A stretch of 64,000 bases of DNA from contig NC_091873.1 in NCBI RefSeq assembly GCF_019399895.1, positions 1,124,001 to 1,188,000 on the forward strand. The letters run 5' to 3'. The position numbers and the translations under genes were made by a program. Numbering within the stretch: position 1 is the first letter of the stretch; each line of letters opens with the position of its first letter. Below, piece after piece: positions 24,601-35,311 of the stretch. Below the pieces are notes generated by a model. It made no database searches, was not told where the DNA came from, and saw only the letters and a program-made list of their open reading frames with translations. Source of the DNA: Cardiocondyla obscurior (taxonomy: Eukaryota > Arthropoda > Insecta > Hymenoptera > Formicidae).

Positions 24601-25160
24601 AGGAGTCGTTTTTCTATGTTTTTCAAACGACCGGATGCTGCAGAAAGGGATGCTGTTGCGGGAATCGCGGTGGTGTGCGGCATACCGGGAATTGCCCGGT
24701 CGGGAATCCAATTAATGGCCGCGCGCGTCTTTTGGCTGCGCCGCGTTGCGTCCGCGATGCATCGGTTCGGCGGTCGGAATCGGGCTTTCGAGGGACGTGG
24801 AGGGCAGGGAGGGTTCGACGTGTTTTGGCCGAGAGAGTGCCGCGAATCTCGATATCCCGCATAACTATCCGTCCAGGTGGCCGTCTACGAAAACGATCCG
24901 GAAACGCGCCTCCTTCCGCACCGAATTCCGCTGTTTTCTCCGACCCGTAAGTTAGCAGACGGATTGTGCGCATCCCACGATCCCCGGTATCTCTCGGATG
25001 CTGCTAAACGCTCCGCGAGTTTGTCCGGAGGCCGACCGTATGCGTGAGTTTACGATTCCGTGCGCGGCGCGGTCGAGAAATGCCCGGTTCGATTTATTGC
25101 GGCCGAACTTCTCGAAATTGCAGGCAATGCGAAGGCCCACCGTTTATGCGATTGCGTGCT
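24601..25160. other. CG-rich island with open frames on both strands
   Basis: High CG density over about 550 bases. Open frames of 82-116 codons overlap on both strands, which is expected where stop codons are rare. A minus-strand acceptor-like string (pyrimidines then CTGCAG near 24640) exists, but no recognised protein follows. Confidence 0.45.
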
Positions 25161-26206
25161 TTCGGTGTAATAGAAAGTGGTACGTTTAAAAAGGCGAGAG
25201 AAGGCGGTTAGGAAAATTGATACAATTACATTTGTAAAATGTCTGTTTTAAAAAATACATACGCGAGGTCGATTGTTAATTTATTAAATGTTGAAATGTT
25301 AAATGGTTGATTTTAAAGAGGTGAAATACATTCCAGCGAATAAAAATTAAACGAGTTTCCGCGTGGAATAACACGGGCCCTTGATCCCAGAGTTACGGAT
25401 CTCTCGGCAATAATCTTTCGACTCTCTCTTAATGCGCATCTTTATCCCGCAAGAGGAGATATTAGAGATCGGACCAGATGTATGCGGTCCGAGAAAATCC
25501 TCGGCGATAATCCGGACAAGGTGCGGAGATCCGGCCCCTTATTTTTCTCCCTATTACGAAAACAATCTCCGTTCATTTTCCGTTTTTCCTCGCGCGACGA
25601 ATGGCCACATCCCGACGCAGGGATGAAATAACATCGCGCGCTGTTTAACTTCCCTTCACCGTCAAAATAGCGGCGGGTTACCGCGAAGTTGAGCGGGCAA
25701 GTAACTTCGTTGCTCAGCCAGTCTCCTTATTGACTTCCGCAAGTTCGCCGTGGAAGTTACGCGTTCAATTTTGTTTTTTTTTTCTTTTTTTTAATATTTT
25801 TTTTATATTTAACGAAAGGTGCTAAAAACCCGTAAGCAAGCGACGTAAGCTGCTCGATCCGGCTCTTGCTCGGGCTTCGCGTAGACTCGCCTTTTTGCAG
25901 GCTGGGACGAAGGATCGCCATTAATCCGGTTAAAGCGGTCAAACGCCGTCGGAATAAATCAATAATGGAGCTTTTCAACTGCGAACGGATAATAATATTT
26001 GCGCCCGCTGTCTACCTTTTCTGCCCATTTCCCTTGCTCGCGTCTCTTATTTCCTCGCGTAACGATGTATTTTCCCGGCGGTATCGCGAGACGAATTTTT
26101 CGTTGTGCGAAGTGACGTCCCGCGACATTATAATTTTCGAACGAACGATGAATTACAATGGACAATGAGCGACGCGCTGATAATTGCGGAAGGACACGTA
26201 CCGCGC
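25161..26206. other. Intergenic or intronic, no gene seen
   Basis: AT-rich to mixed sequence with a T-rich block at 25771-25810. A plus-strand acceptor-like string (CTTTTTGCAG near 25890) leads into an open frame without recognised content. Confidence 0.5.
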
Positions 26207-26244
26207 GATAATAATAGTAATGATAATAATAATAATAAATAATT
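26207..26244. repeat. ATA trinucleotide repeat, interrupted
   Basis: ATAATAATAG-TAATG-ATAATAATAATAATAA pattern ending in AATAATTAAG, a short imperfect AAT microsatellite. Confidence 0.85.
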
Positions 26245-28254
26245 AAGCTTCTGCCGGTTCCGACATATCGGGTCCCTCGTTAAAATCCGAATAAATAATT
26301 TCTGTTTTACTGTCGCGCGATTGAAAGCGCTGCAATTTGCGGCGCACTATTGATTTATTTATTAAAATTTTATTTTGTCTTCTCGTCCTCTCTTCCATTC
26401 CTTCTCCGCGCGGAATTCAATCAATACCTCAGTACCTGTACGTAAAACGGTACACCGATATTGAAATATAGACACTCGTCTCATTAACTATATGTACATG
26501 ATAGCATCATTCGCCACGAAATAATATCTCGTCCAATATTAAAACTAAAGGGTTTATAATCATTGTGTACTTTAAAGGAATTACTTTTCTAATCGGTGTT
26601 GATTAATTTCTTTTCCTAGCGAATAAAATAATTTATAGCTTTTTTTTAAAGCATTAATTTGCTATTTAATTTAATTTAATTTACAACTAAAATCGTATTT
26701 AACGCTGTATATAGAGAAATTAAATATTTGATTATATCGAGAGTGTTAATGTCGGATGTGAATCTGACGATCGAGTGGCCGTGAGCGAATTTTTATCTAG
26801 CATGTAATAAATCGACTTTATGTCCATTCACGGCATAAGAGGAATCTACCGATTTGAGAAGCCTGGCCCTCACAATACCGCGCGCATTTTCAGATAAGAG
26901 AACCTTAAGGCCCCTTGTCGTACATTGCCTAAGGCTGGCTCGATCGTTGTCCGTGTCCACGTGAATTCCCGCTGCCCTTAAATCACTGTATGAATTTTTT
27001 TCAGGGCGACCTAATGTGCTAAATTTTTCGCAAAAGATCCGAAAAATCTCGACGCCGAAGTCACCGTTGAAATTTAAATCGCTTAGTCAATCAGTCTTAT
27101 TTAAACTTCATTTACAACGACTTCCAGGACGATCCATTAAAGGAATTGATCATCTTTCCGATAATTTTAATGCAATTGAGTTCAATTTGAAGTCGAAGAT
27201 GCTGCGAGAATTTTATTACACCGCATTTACGGTGAGATATAATAAGTCGGGGTCTTTCGTGAAAGGATACCTCACTTTTATCGATTTAATTTATTATTTA
27301 TTCCGACGTTTAATAATTAAAATCAAAATGTCGCATCTTCACCGACGAATATTACCTCGTTTAAAGTGGATTTTGTTTTACAATATCAAATGTATTATTA
27401 AACGATGATAATTTGATGTAATTCATTTGCGGCAACTGCTAGTCGGTCATTGTTCGCGATAATTGAAATGACATTAGCGGCTCTTAATGGATATAGATGT
27501 CGTTCTTCAGCATCCGGTGGTCGAAGTAATCCGGCCGAGACAATATGAAGACGAAACGGCTCGCGGAACTCCGATGTAACTTCGACTACGCGACGTTATC
27601 CATCACGCGAAGCGAAAAAAGAAAATTGTAATGGAAAAAAGATGTAATAGAACCGCCGGAAAATCTCTGGAAATGTGCCGCGGAATCGTCGCGTCTTCGA
27701 GATGAGATTTCGGAAATCCTTATTTACACTCCACTGCTTTTCGCGCGGTCGACCATCGCGTGCTCTCGGACCAGCGTTTCTCCGAGTTGCACTCGTTAAA
27801 CCGAAATCAGTGGCTAATCGATTTACGACGATACATTGCCGGCAACGGTTGCCGAGATAACGTAATCCGGGGGCGCGATTCTCACGGGTGGGAACGTCAG
27901 AGAGAAGAGAAATGATAACGACAAGCCGCGGCGTTGTTCGAATAGTCGGCGGGATCGCGCATTGCTCTCGCCTCTGTTTCGCCGCAAAGTTGCTCTGAAA
28001 ATTTCTCTCCTTGTTTCCTGGTTTGGCGTTAAAAGTAGATTTTCCGGCAATATCCGCCGGAGAAAAAGGGATCCGCGAGAGATAATTCTTGGCCCGCGCG
28101 TATTTTCAAAAGTTCATTGTCCGTTTCGTAAAACTTTGATATCCCGCCGTATGTTTAAACGTATTCGTTTAATTTTTTTAAAGATATTAGAAAAAACTAT
28201 GCGTGCGTTATTTTTTAAGAGACTCTAACTACTACGAAAAAAAAAAATCATGCG
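26245..28254. other. Mostly AT-rich stretch, no gene seen
   Basis: AT-rich between 26340 and 27430. A TTTTTTTTCAG acceptor-like string ends at 27004 and precedes a 130-codon open frame (27016-27408). That frame is rich in Ile, Phe, Lys and Leu, as random AT-rich DNA would give, and matches nothing I know. CG-richer DNA at 27640-28110 has overlapping open frames on both strands. Confidence 0.5.
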
Positions 28255-28260
28255 ACTTAC

Positions 28261-28304
28261 CAATCTGCATGAGCTTCAGCGGAGGTGTTGAGTTCTGCCG
28301 GTGA
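28261..28304 (-). ncRNA. Candidate 44-nt microexon
   Basis: On the minus strand the segment follows a textbook acceptor (T-rich tract ending CTGTTACAG, last base at 28305) and ends at the textbook donor GTAAGT (28260-28255). The length is 44 nt, not a multiple of three. Two of three frames are open; one reads His-Arg-Gln-Asn-Ser-Thr-Pro-Pro-Leu-Lys-Leu-Met-Gln-Ile. The next exon-like segment upstream (28418-28729) is not open through in any frame. If spliced together, they would therefore form a noncoding RNA or 5'-untranslated exons. Both splice sites are of high quality, but isolated pairs this close also arise by chance. Confidence 0.3.
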
Positions 28305-28417
28305 CTGTAACAGAAAGAGAAAAATGTTATTGTAGACATGTACATTAATTATCAAAATTAATAAAGAGAATTGTAAAAATTTATATTTGAAATTTTATTC
28401 AAAAAATTGATTCCTAC

Positions 28418-28729
28418 CTAAGAGTTGCTCCGCCGATGCAGGATGCCTATCCGAGGCCTGCTCCTCCTCTCAGATGGGACGTGTCGAGTCATCCTTCCGC
28501 GAACTGGAAACTCGCGAACACCCCGACCGTGATTTTACAATCGCGAAAATTATTGATCACTTTTGCGCGTTTCTGTCCGGCACTCGCGTTTAAAATAAAG
28601 TCAAAAAATTACGTCCGAATACTTTGCGGAACTCCCGGAACGACCGACGAACCGGCTGCGGTTCGTATAATTAATAATATCGGCGGTGACGACACTTTCG
28701 TTGACAGCAGTGGTTGCAGCTGCCTCGTT
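28418..28729 (-). ncRNA. Candidate 312-nt exon, not open through
   Basis: On the minus strand, a run of T ending TGTTACAG (through 28730) forms an excellent acceptor, and TTAG followed by GTAGGA (28417-28412) is a good donor. All three frames contain stops. The longest starts at the acceptor and runs 42 codons (Asn-Glu-Ala-Ala-Ala-Thr-Thr-Ala-Val). Only 113 bases separate it from the 44-nt segment downstream, a normal small insect intron length. A spliced long noncoding RNA or a 5'-UTR is the simplest reading. An alternative coding exon ending at the weaker GTAATT donor inside it cannot be excluded. Confidence 0.3.
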
Positions 28730-28740
28730 CTGTAACAAAA

Positions 28741-31700
28741 AAAAATATATATAATTTAATAAACGGCAACAATAGAATCGATTATTAGCTATTCAGATAT
28801 TATTCAGGATTAAAAAGAAATCGATGTTATCGATAACTATCGTATGAATGTTTCAGGAAGGAACAAATGGACGTTTTTATATTTAGTGTCAATAGATTTG
28901 GATTTGGTTCGGAATAGACGTTTGCAAAAATAACGCCTGAAATCGTAAGATAAACACGTGTTATGTAAACGATAAAATATATGAGCGTGCGAAAATTTAT
29001 GCGGCAGCGTCGGCGAATTTTCGCGCGGATCGGTTTCCGGCGAGTGTATTTTTCTCGCCGTTGAAAAATCGGTTTCACGTGCAAATTCGGGGGAATCCGT
29101 CTGCCACAGGGAATGAAGCTTTTTCTTATTTAACCGACACTTCGCGCCCAATATTATATCTTTTCTCCGTCGGGGGAGATGTGTAGTCGAGCTCACCCCA
29201 AATTGTAGCCCGGTACAACAGCGTGTTCTCTCGAAACAAAAAGAAGCGCCCGCCTAGCACGCGAGCCAGAAATATGTTTGCCTTCAACCTATATATTTTT
29301 ATGCCGACGCGAATAACTATCACGTTCAGACGATGCAATCTGAACAATGCAGCAGGTGTCTTTACATATGCAGCACGCGTATTCCCATGGCGGAGATGTG
29401 AATCATGCGAAAAATTCGGACGTATAAACAGTCGCATGGGAGAGAATGTAGGTTACAAAACCGGAGGAATCTCTTCGCGAATCCGCGGATCTGTAAAAGC
29501 GAGAATATGTGACTCGCGGTATTTATGAGGCGAGGAGAGCGAACATTTAGGTCACGTATCTCTGTGGCTCTGCGGATTCGCGATATCGCGAGTTCGAGAT
29601 CAAGACGAAAGCGCGAGACTGTAAAACTAATCCTCTTTCATTCAAAATGTGACTGGCCGTCTCGGGAAAGGAAAGATTTTCACGTTCTCTAGAATGTCGA
29701 CTTTTTCAGCCTGATTAGGAATTATACATATACATAGAAAGACTCGTATTTCCTTGGTTGATTTCGCGATTGCGTTTCCTACTCGCGACCTAATTGGCAA
29801 ATTACTTTATATCAACAGCAAAAAAATAAAATAATAATAGTCGTTTGTTAAATTTCTACTAAGAAGATATTGTCTAAGCTTCTACGAGAATTCGTTAAGG
29901 CGTTTTCCGATAATAATGCAAAAAAGAAAAAAATAACTATAGAATTTCATTGTAAGTCCTATTGAAAAAATTGTTTTTTATTGATCGTATTCGCCTGTAT
30001 GTAAAGTAGCACGGTATTCGAGGCGACGAAGGGGAGATACGAAAGGGGTAACGTGGGTTTCCTTCCTCAGAAGGTGTCACTGTTATTGTCACCGTTATTA
30101 TTGTTACTTGCTGCGCTTTTGTCGCGCGCCGACCTCGTCGATACAGCGAAAGACGAGACCAGGTCGAAGGGATGTTTAACGAGTGCGGCCGCGCTGTAAC
30201 TCGAGACTTGAGAGCGACGAGGGTTGTTCCGACGTTTTCTCTCTCTCTTTCTCTCTCGTTTTTTCCCCCTCGGCGTTCTTTTTTAAAGGCTAAGCGTGAA
30301 AGGGAAGAAGAGCGACGTGATCACGACGTGACTTTTGTTACTAGCGTCACAAAGGGTGAGCGCGCGCGCGACTTTATGGCCGGCGCGATTAAACCACTTC
30401 GCAACGGTAAAAATCACCGCCGCGTGTGCCTACGGGTGACATATTTTCGCTTTCCATTAATGTCATGCTTAACACGACCGATATTTCTTTCTCTTTTGAA
30501 CTTTTCATTAGACTCCACGAGCTGTATCCTCTTTTGATTTAAAAATATGATAAGAAATTTTTATACTATAACGAGGGAAAGAATTTCAAGGAACATAATT
30601 TGTTTTTTTTCCTGAAATTAAATTTCAATTTTGCTCTTTGACGTAATAATAAAAAAACTTAGGTGCGATATTTGAACTGCTCTTATCACATCGTTCATAA
30701 TTAAATCCCCGAAATTTTGCGAGTGCCAACGGCGACCGCGGTCCGAGCGGGGTTAATTAGGATATCGCTTACTGTAATTCGTGCGAAGGAAAAAAAAAAG
30801 GAGGAGGAGAATTCAACGTTATCGGATGAAACGCGTGTTTGCGCGAGGTGCAATACGAGTGCATTCGAGCTATTGCATTGTGGCGGTGGATCGCTTCGCA
30901 GCTTCCGTTAACGATCGGGCTCACCCCGGTATTTTATTATTCGCGAAATATTCTGCGTCGGGGCCGGGTTCATCGACGCCTCTGTTAATTAATTTTTATC
31001 GGCCGCTAACGCACGTATATATAGCGTCGACGCCGCGATCGGAATTCCGCATTATATTCCGGCCGCTGGGAGAGGGAGGCGCGGAGTGCCACATGTGTGG
31101 ATGCGCATAATAATATAAAATCGCGCGAGGTTGCGTGCTCCATCGATTGGCAAAACGAGAGTAATCGCGAGTAATTGCGAAAGACCGAAAGACTTTTTGT
31201 TGCCATTGCGGATGAACGAGCCGTTTAGAGCGAGCGGATTAATTAATATGGCGCAATCATCAGTTTAGCCAGTCGCGATATTAAAGGATTTCGGATGGGC
31301 TTTAATCTTCGAAAGAGAAACCAAATCAAATTTAATCCAGGAAGCGTCGCTGTTGTTCATTATAAGTACGCGTTATTATATTTATTCCTTTTTTTTCCCC
31401 CCGCCGCCGATAACGGATAGAAAGAAAATAGCGAATGAGGTAATAAAGAAATACGAACGTGTGTCGTAAAAGTAATCCTAAAAGTATAGCTATAGATTCG
31501 CACGTACGACGCTCTTAACACTTTCATATAAATATATTTTCTATTCTTACGTAAAATGTTTCCCTTAAAAAATGTCGCTAGTAAATATTGAATTTTCCTC
31601 GAACGTGTCTTCAGAAAGTTACCGACGAGAAAGAGGGCAAACGAAATAAATTTTAGAGGACTTTATCGAGAAAATTAAGAGTTTCTACGCGAATGAGCGT

Positions 31701-33000
31701 GAAAACCTGTTTGAAAAAGGAGTATCGCGAGATGGTTCTGCCTTCGAATTTTTCCAAAACATAGGCCTGCCGTCCCGCCCTTTGTTGTTCGAGTTTACGT
31801 GCGCCTAGGCACGCGTGTAATTAGCATTGTAACAGGCGGAAAAAAGAGAAAAACGAGAAACAGGTGCGGTTAACGTCAGCTCGGCGGCGCATTATGCAGA
31901 GGAGACTGCCGCGCGCTGCAGGGCGAGAAGACGAAGGGCGCGCTGCGGCGCCCTTTGTCCGACGCGTGTTCGAGGATCAGCAAGAAAGCGTTCAACTTTT
32001 TCGTTCCGCCCCCGACCGGCGGATATATCGCGGCGCTCGTTTTTTTATTAGCCCCGTTGTAAAATAAATTAGGGGTGAAATTATAAAGGCACCCCGCCGC
32101 TTCCCCGCGCCTTCCTCCTTCATCGGCGTGATCGCAGGAGGTCGTAGAACGTAAGAACGGGGCCGAGAGAGAAAGAGAGAGCCGCGGAGAAACGGAAGGT
32201 TGTTATTCCTCCTCGATCGTGGGATCCTTTGCGGCGAAGGCGGGTTCGTGGGCTTCCTTAATTATTACATCCGAAAAATCCGGGACTGCCGTATGAAAAA
32301 AAGGGTTAAGAATCCACCGACCCTTGTTTTTGACCGCGTTTTAAGCGCTCGAAATAAAAGCAAAAGCGAGAAGACAGAATAGGAACCGCTTTAAGTCGGA
32401 CGAACCCCTATAGAACGCGGTACATCATGGGCTTCTTCATTTCACCGCGAGACACCCGTTATACGTCAATGCGGGAGACAGGGTGGGTGGCCGGAGGGGA
32501 GACCGCCCTTCGAAAAATCTCATTTCGCCTTCTCTACACCGGGTTAACACCGAAAACACGTGCTGCCGACTTATGAACTTCCATTCTTAATGGTTCATGA
32601 AATTGCCTTATATTTCACGTCCAGCAACGCGTACATGGGGCGGAACGGATTTCGGAGGGTCCGCACCCACCGCCGGGGACAATATACTGTGCATTCGATC
32701 CCGTGAAAATTCAAAAATTTCAATATGGGGGGGAGGGAAGGTGGCAGAGCTCGCGTCTCGATGACGTTTGATCGATACGCGGTGAAAATGAAAAGATGAG
32801 CTCCGCGCAACATGAAAGGTATCCTCATTTTTTCCAAGAGAAACGAGATGCCGCTCAACAGCGATCTATTTCACTGCAACGCTTATTAACTGTTGTATCG
32901 ATTTCCCGCGATTACCTTTCCCCTCGAATTATCCCAATAAATTACTTGGCGTAACGAGATCGAAACGAGATGAATAACCTCGTCGTTCGTCTCTGCTTAC
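28741..33000. other. Intergenic or intronic, no gene seen
   Basis: AT-rich at 28740-29000 and 29800-30010, CG-rich at 30930-31130 and 31860-32060. A plus-strand CTTCCTCAG acceptor-like string near 30070 opens 43 Leu-rich codons without an ATG, and another near 31614 opens 14 codons. Neither has a partner exon. A pyrimidine-rich run is present at 30233-30275. On the minus strand CCTCCCTCTCCCAG near 31072 is another orphan acceptor. Confidence 0.5.
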
Positions 33001-33040
33001 CGAGTTTGAGCGCGAAAATTTCGGGTGCCCGAGACGGCCG
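33001..33040 (-). ncRNA. Candidate 40-nt microexon
   Basis: On the minus strand, CCATTTTTCAG (through 33041) is a fair acceptor and GTAAGC (33000-32995) a good donor. All three frames of the 40 bases are open. It lies on the same strand as, and about 4.3 kb upstream of, the 312-nt segment. On its own it is no better than chance. Confidence 0.15.
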
Positions 33041-33043
33041 CTG

Positions 33044-34270
33044 AAAAATGGATTTCAATGGCGTAATAATTTCAATGACCGGTCGTGCTCGCGCGCGTCG
33101 AAAGATAATTCAAGGCAAACTAATTTCGCGAGTATGCCTGTACCCGACGGTAAATCCGAAAGGTCAATAAATAATAGCGCGATCGTATCGCGACGGGCGG
33201 TTTATGAAGTGCCGTTTGTTTACCCGCTAAAACGCGCAGCGCTGGGATGAAATGCAACCGTATCTGTTACCGCATACGGCACCGCGGCAGACAGCCGCAA
33301 TTATTTACCGTTTGATTTTTACGCGCATCTTGTATGCGACCGCGCGTCCCTTTATCGACACCGGCGAATCGTTATTATCGCGATGCATGACGTGGACAAA
33401 TACGAGGTCTCTAATCTATATAGAAAAGATGATACCAATCTAGGACCCGACAGCGTTGAAAGTATTATACCAACAGATCATTTCTAATTAAATTAAATCT
33501 TTTAAAACAATCTCTGAATTCATTCGCAAAGTTTTAAATAGGAAAATTTCTCGGTAACATCTCTAAAAAAAGATTTCGAAGCCTCGCGCTTCTCACAGTA
33601 ACGCAAGCATGATGAATAACGCGCGGAGGATCCGAAATAGAAGATTATTTTCGCACGACACCTTATCTTTCACCGTTCCGTCCTGAGTGCGCGCCGATTA
33701 CCCCGCTACAAGCATCCGTCTGTAAAATAAGGCATAATGCGCGTTAGCGTCGATCGCGCGATTTGAATTTAATCGAAAGTCTCTTCCGTTTAGTGCCGTC
33801 ATCAATCATACCCGCGTCGATTAATCGCAAACACTGCGCGCAAAAAGGAAGAGAAGACAAAAGGGGGCCGAGTGCCTCGGAGATATCGACGCGGCCGCCA
33901 ATTAGCGGGCGTCTCTCGCGTGCGATACGTATTCCGCCGCAAGCGAAACTTCGCGGCGCTCGTTACCTTCAATTTATTCGCTTTTTCGCCAGCGTTCCGC
34001 GCGCGGTTCTCGAAGCCGAGGACAAAGTTGGCAACAGCCAACTCCGGCCGCATTAAAGCGCGGCTACCGGCTTATTAGTAAAAAGCATGACAAACGACTC
34101 GCGGTTTAGCTCCACCGGCGCGGCTTAGTCCGGCCGTCCGCGGCGGACCGACCGGCCCCAGTTGGGCCGTACAAGCGCAACACGGCGCGTGCGGTGATAT
34201 ACGGCGATTTTTAACCACGCTTTTATACAGAAATAAATCCGCCAGTTTACCCCGCTCTCCGAATTCCCGC
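33044..34270. other. CG-rich intergenic or intronic stretch
   Basis: CG-rich with AT-rich 33470-33560. Open frames at 33763-34296 occur on both strands and overlap. No domain, RNA gene or splice pair is supportable. Confidence 0.5.
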
Positions 34271-34273
34271 AAG

Positions 34274-34295
34274 TGCGCGCGCTTAAGTGCGCGCA
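34274..34295. repeat. Near-perfect 22-bp palindrome
   Basis: TGCGCGC and GCGCGCA arms flank a central CTTAAG; the only mismatch in the 22 bases is one G/T pair. Part of it reflects a duplicated AAGTGCGCGC. Confidence 0.75.
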
Positions 34296-34299
34296 AAAG

Positions 34300-35276
34300 C
34301 GACGCGAGTCGCTCGCGAAAGATTGAAACGAAGCTTGCGAGATGCGAAATAAAATAGCAATTGGATCCGGATATTAGGAAAGCTCCCGAGAATTCTAGAG
34401 ATTATAATTCTGAAGTTAAAAGACTGCACGATTCAATCGTCGAAACATGATTTAATTATGGGTACGAAAATGTCTAGTGGAGTGTTCACTAATTTCTCCA
34501 CGAAGGCTCTTCCCTCTCGAAGGAAATTTTAACAGATTGTCCGAAACGCGCGACAGGATGCAGATGGCCGAGAGGCGACTTCCCGTTATGCCGTTAAACG
34601 ATCCTAATACGACGGCCTAATCGCCTCTAATACCGTAGCGTCATATCTCTCCCTGTTCTCTCCCTCGCATCTCGCGCGTGCATTGTCACGCACTTTGACT
34701 AACGTTTCACACCCTTACCCGTGTCCCGTAATGAGGATTACGCCGACGGTCGGGGCGTATTAATCACCGTCGTCTCGCACGCACATTGCGACCGGATCGC
34801 GCGCAATAATGATCGAGAGGACGAATCGGGCGAGAGAGCCGTATGGATTAACGTGACTGATCACGATTATCGAAGCGCGAGTTATATTTCGTGATACGTT
34901 CTCGATTCGCATGTCGTTAATTCTCGCCACGGCGAAATTGATCTCGCGCATCTAATGAGAAAACCTTAATTTTTCTGGAACGTAAACCACGGTATTAAAA
35001 ATATACATGAAACTGTATGTACTTTATATATATAATATTCTTGGGAAATAAATGTTTTTGAATGAAAATTTAATACGTGAGAGATAGTCGATCCAGCGAC
35101 GTTGAATATTCCGAGGCGAGTCGTTTGCCGTAGGATTAATTACGGTTTAAGTTAGCCGCGGTATTAAATCAGAGATTAGCAGGAGAAACAAGAAATCGAG
35201 AGAATTAATTAAAATTCAAACAAACCTCGATATCTTCTCCTTACTCAGTTTCCGACGTCGTTTATCAGCGACATTC
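34300..35276. other. Intergenic or intronic, no gene seen
   Basis: Mixed to AT-rich. It includes a short TATATATATA run near 35027-35036. Nothing coding seen. Confidence 0.55.
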
Positions 35277-35282
35277 GTTTAC

Positions 35283-35310
35283 CTGGGAATGCTGCTCGAC
35301 GAGAACGAGC
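35283..35310 (-). ncRNA. Candidate 28-nt microexon
   Basis: On the minus strand, a pyrimidine-rich tract ending CGATCTCAG (through 35311) precedes 28 bases ending CCCAG and then the donor GTAAAC. All three frames are open. It would be the most upstream member of the minus-strand series at 21.6-35.3 kb. A 28-nt exon is unusual, and this may be chance. Confidence 0.13.
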
Positions 35311-35311
35311 C

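Noticed and set aside
30077..30210. Leu-rich 43-codon frame after a CTTCCTCAG acceptor-like string, resembling a signal peptide.
   Set aside because: No ATG, no donor and no partner exon; a run of TTA/TTG codons is likely in this composition.
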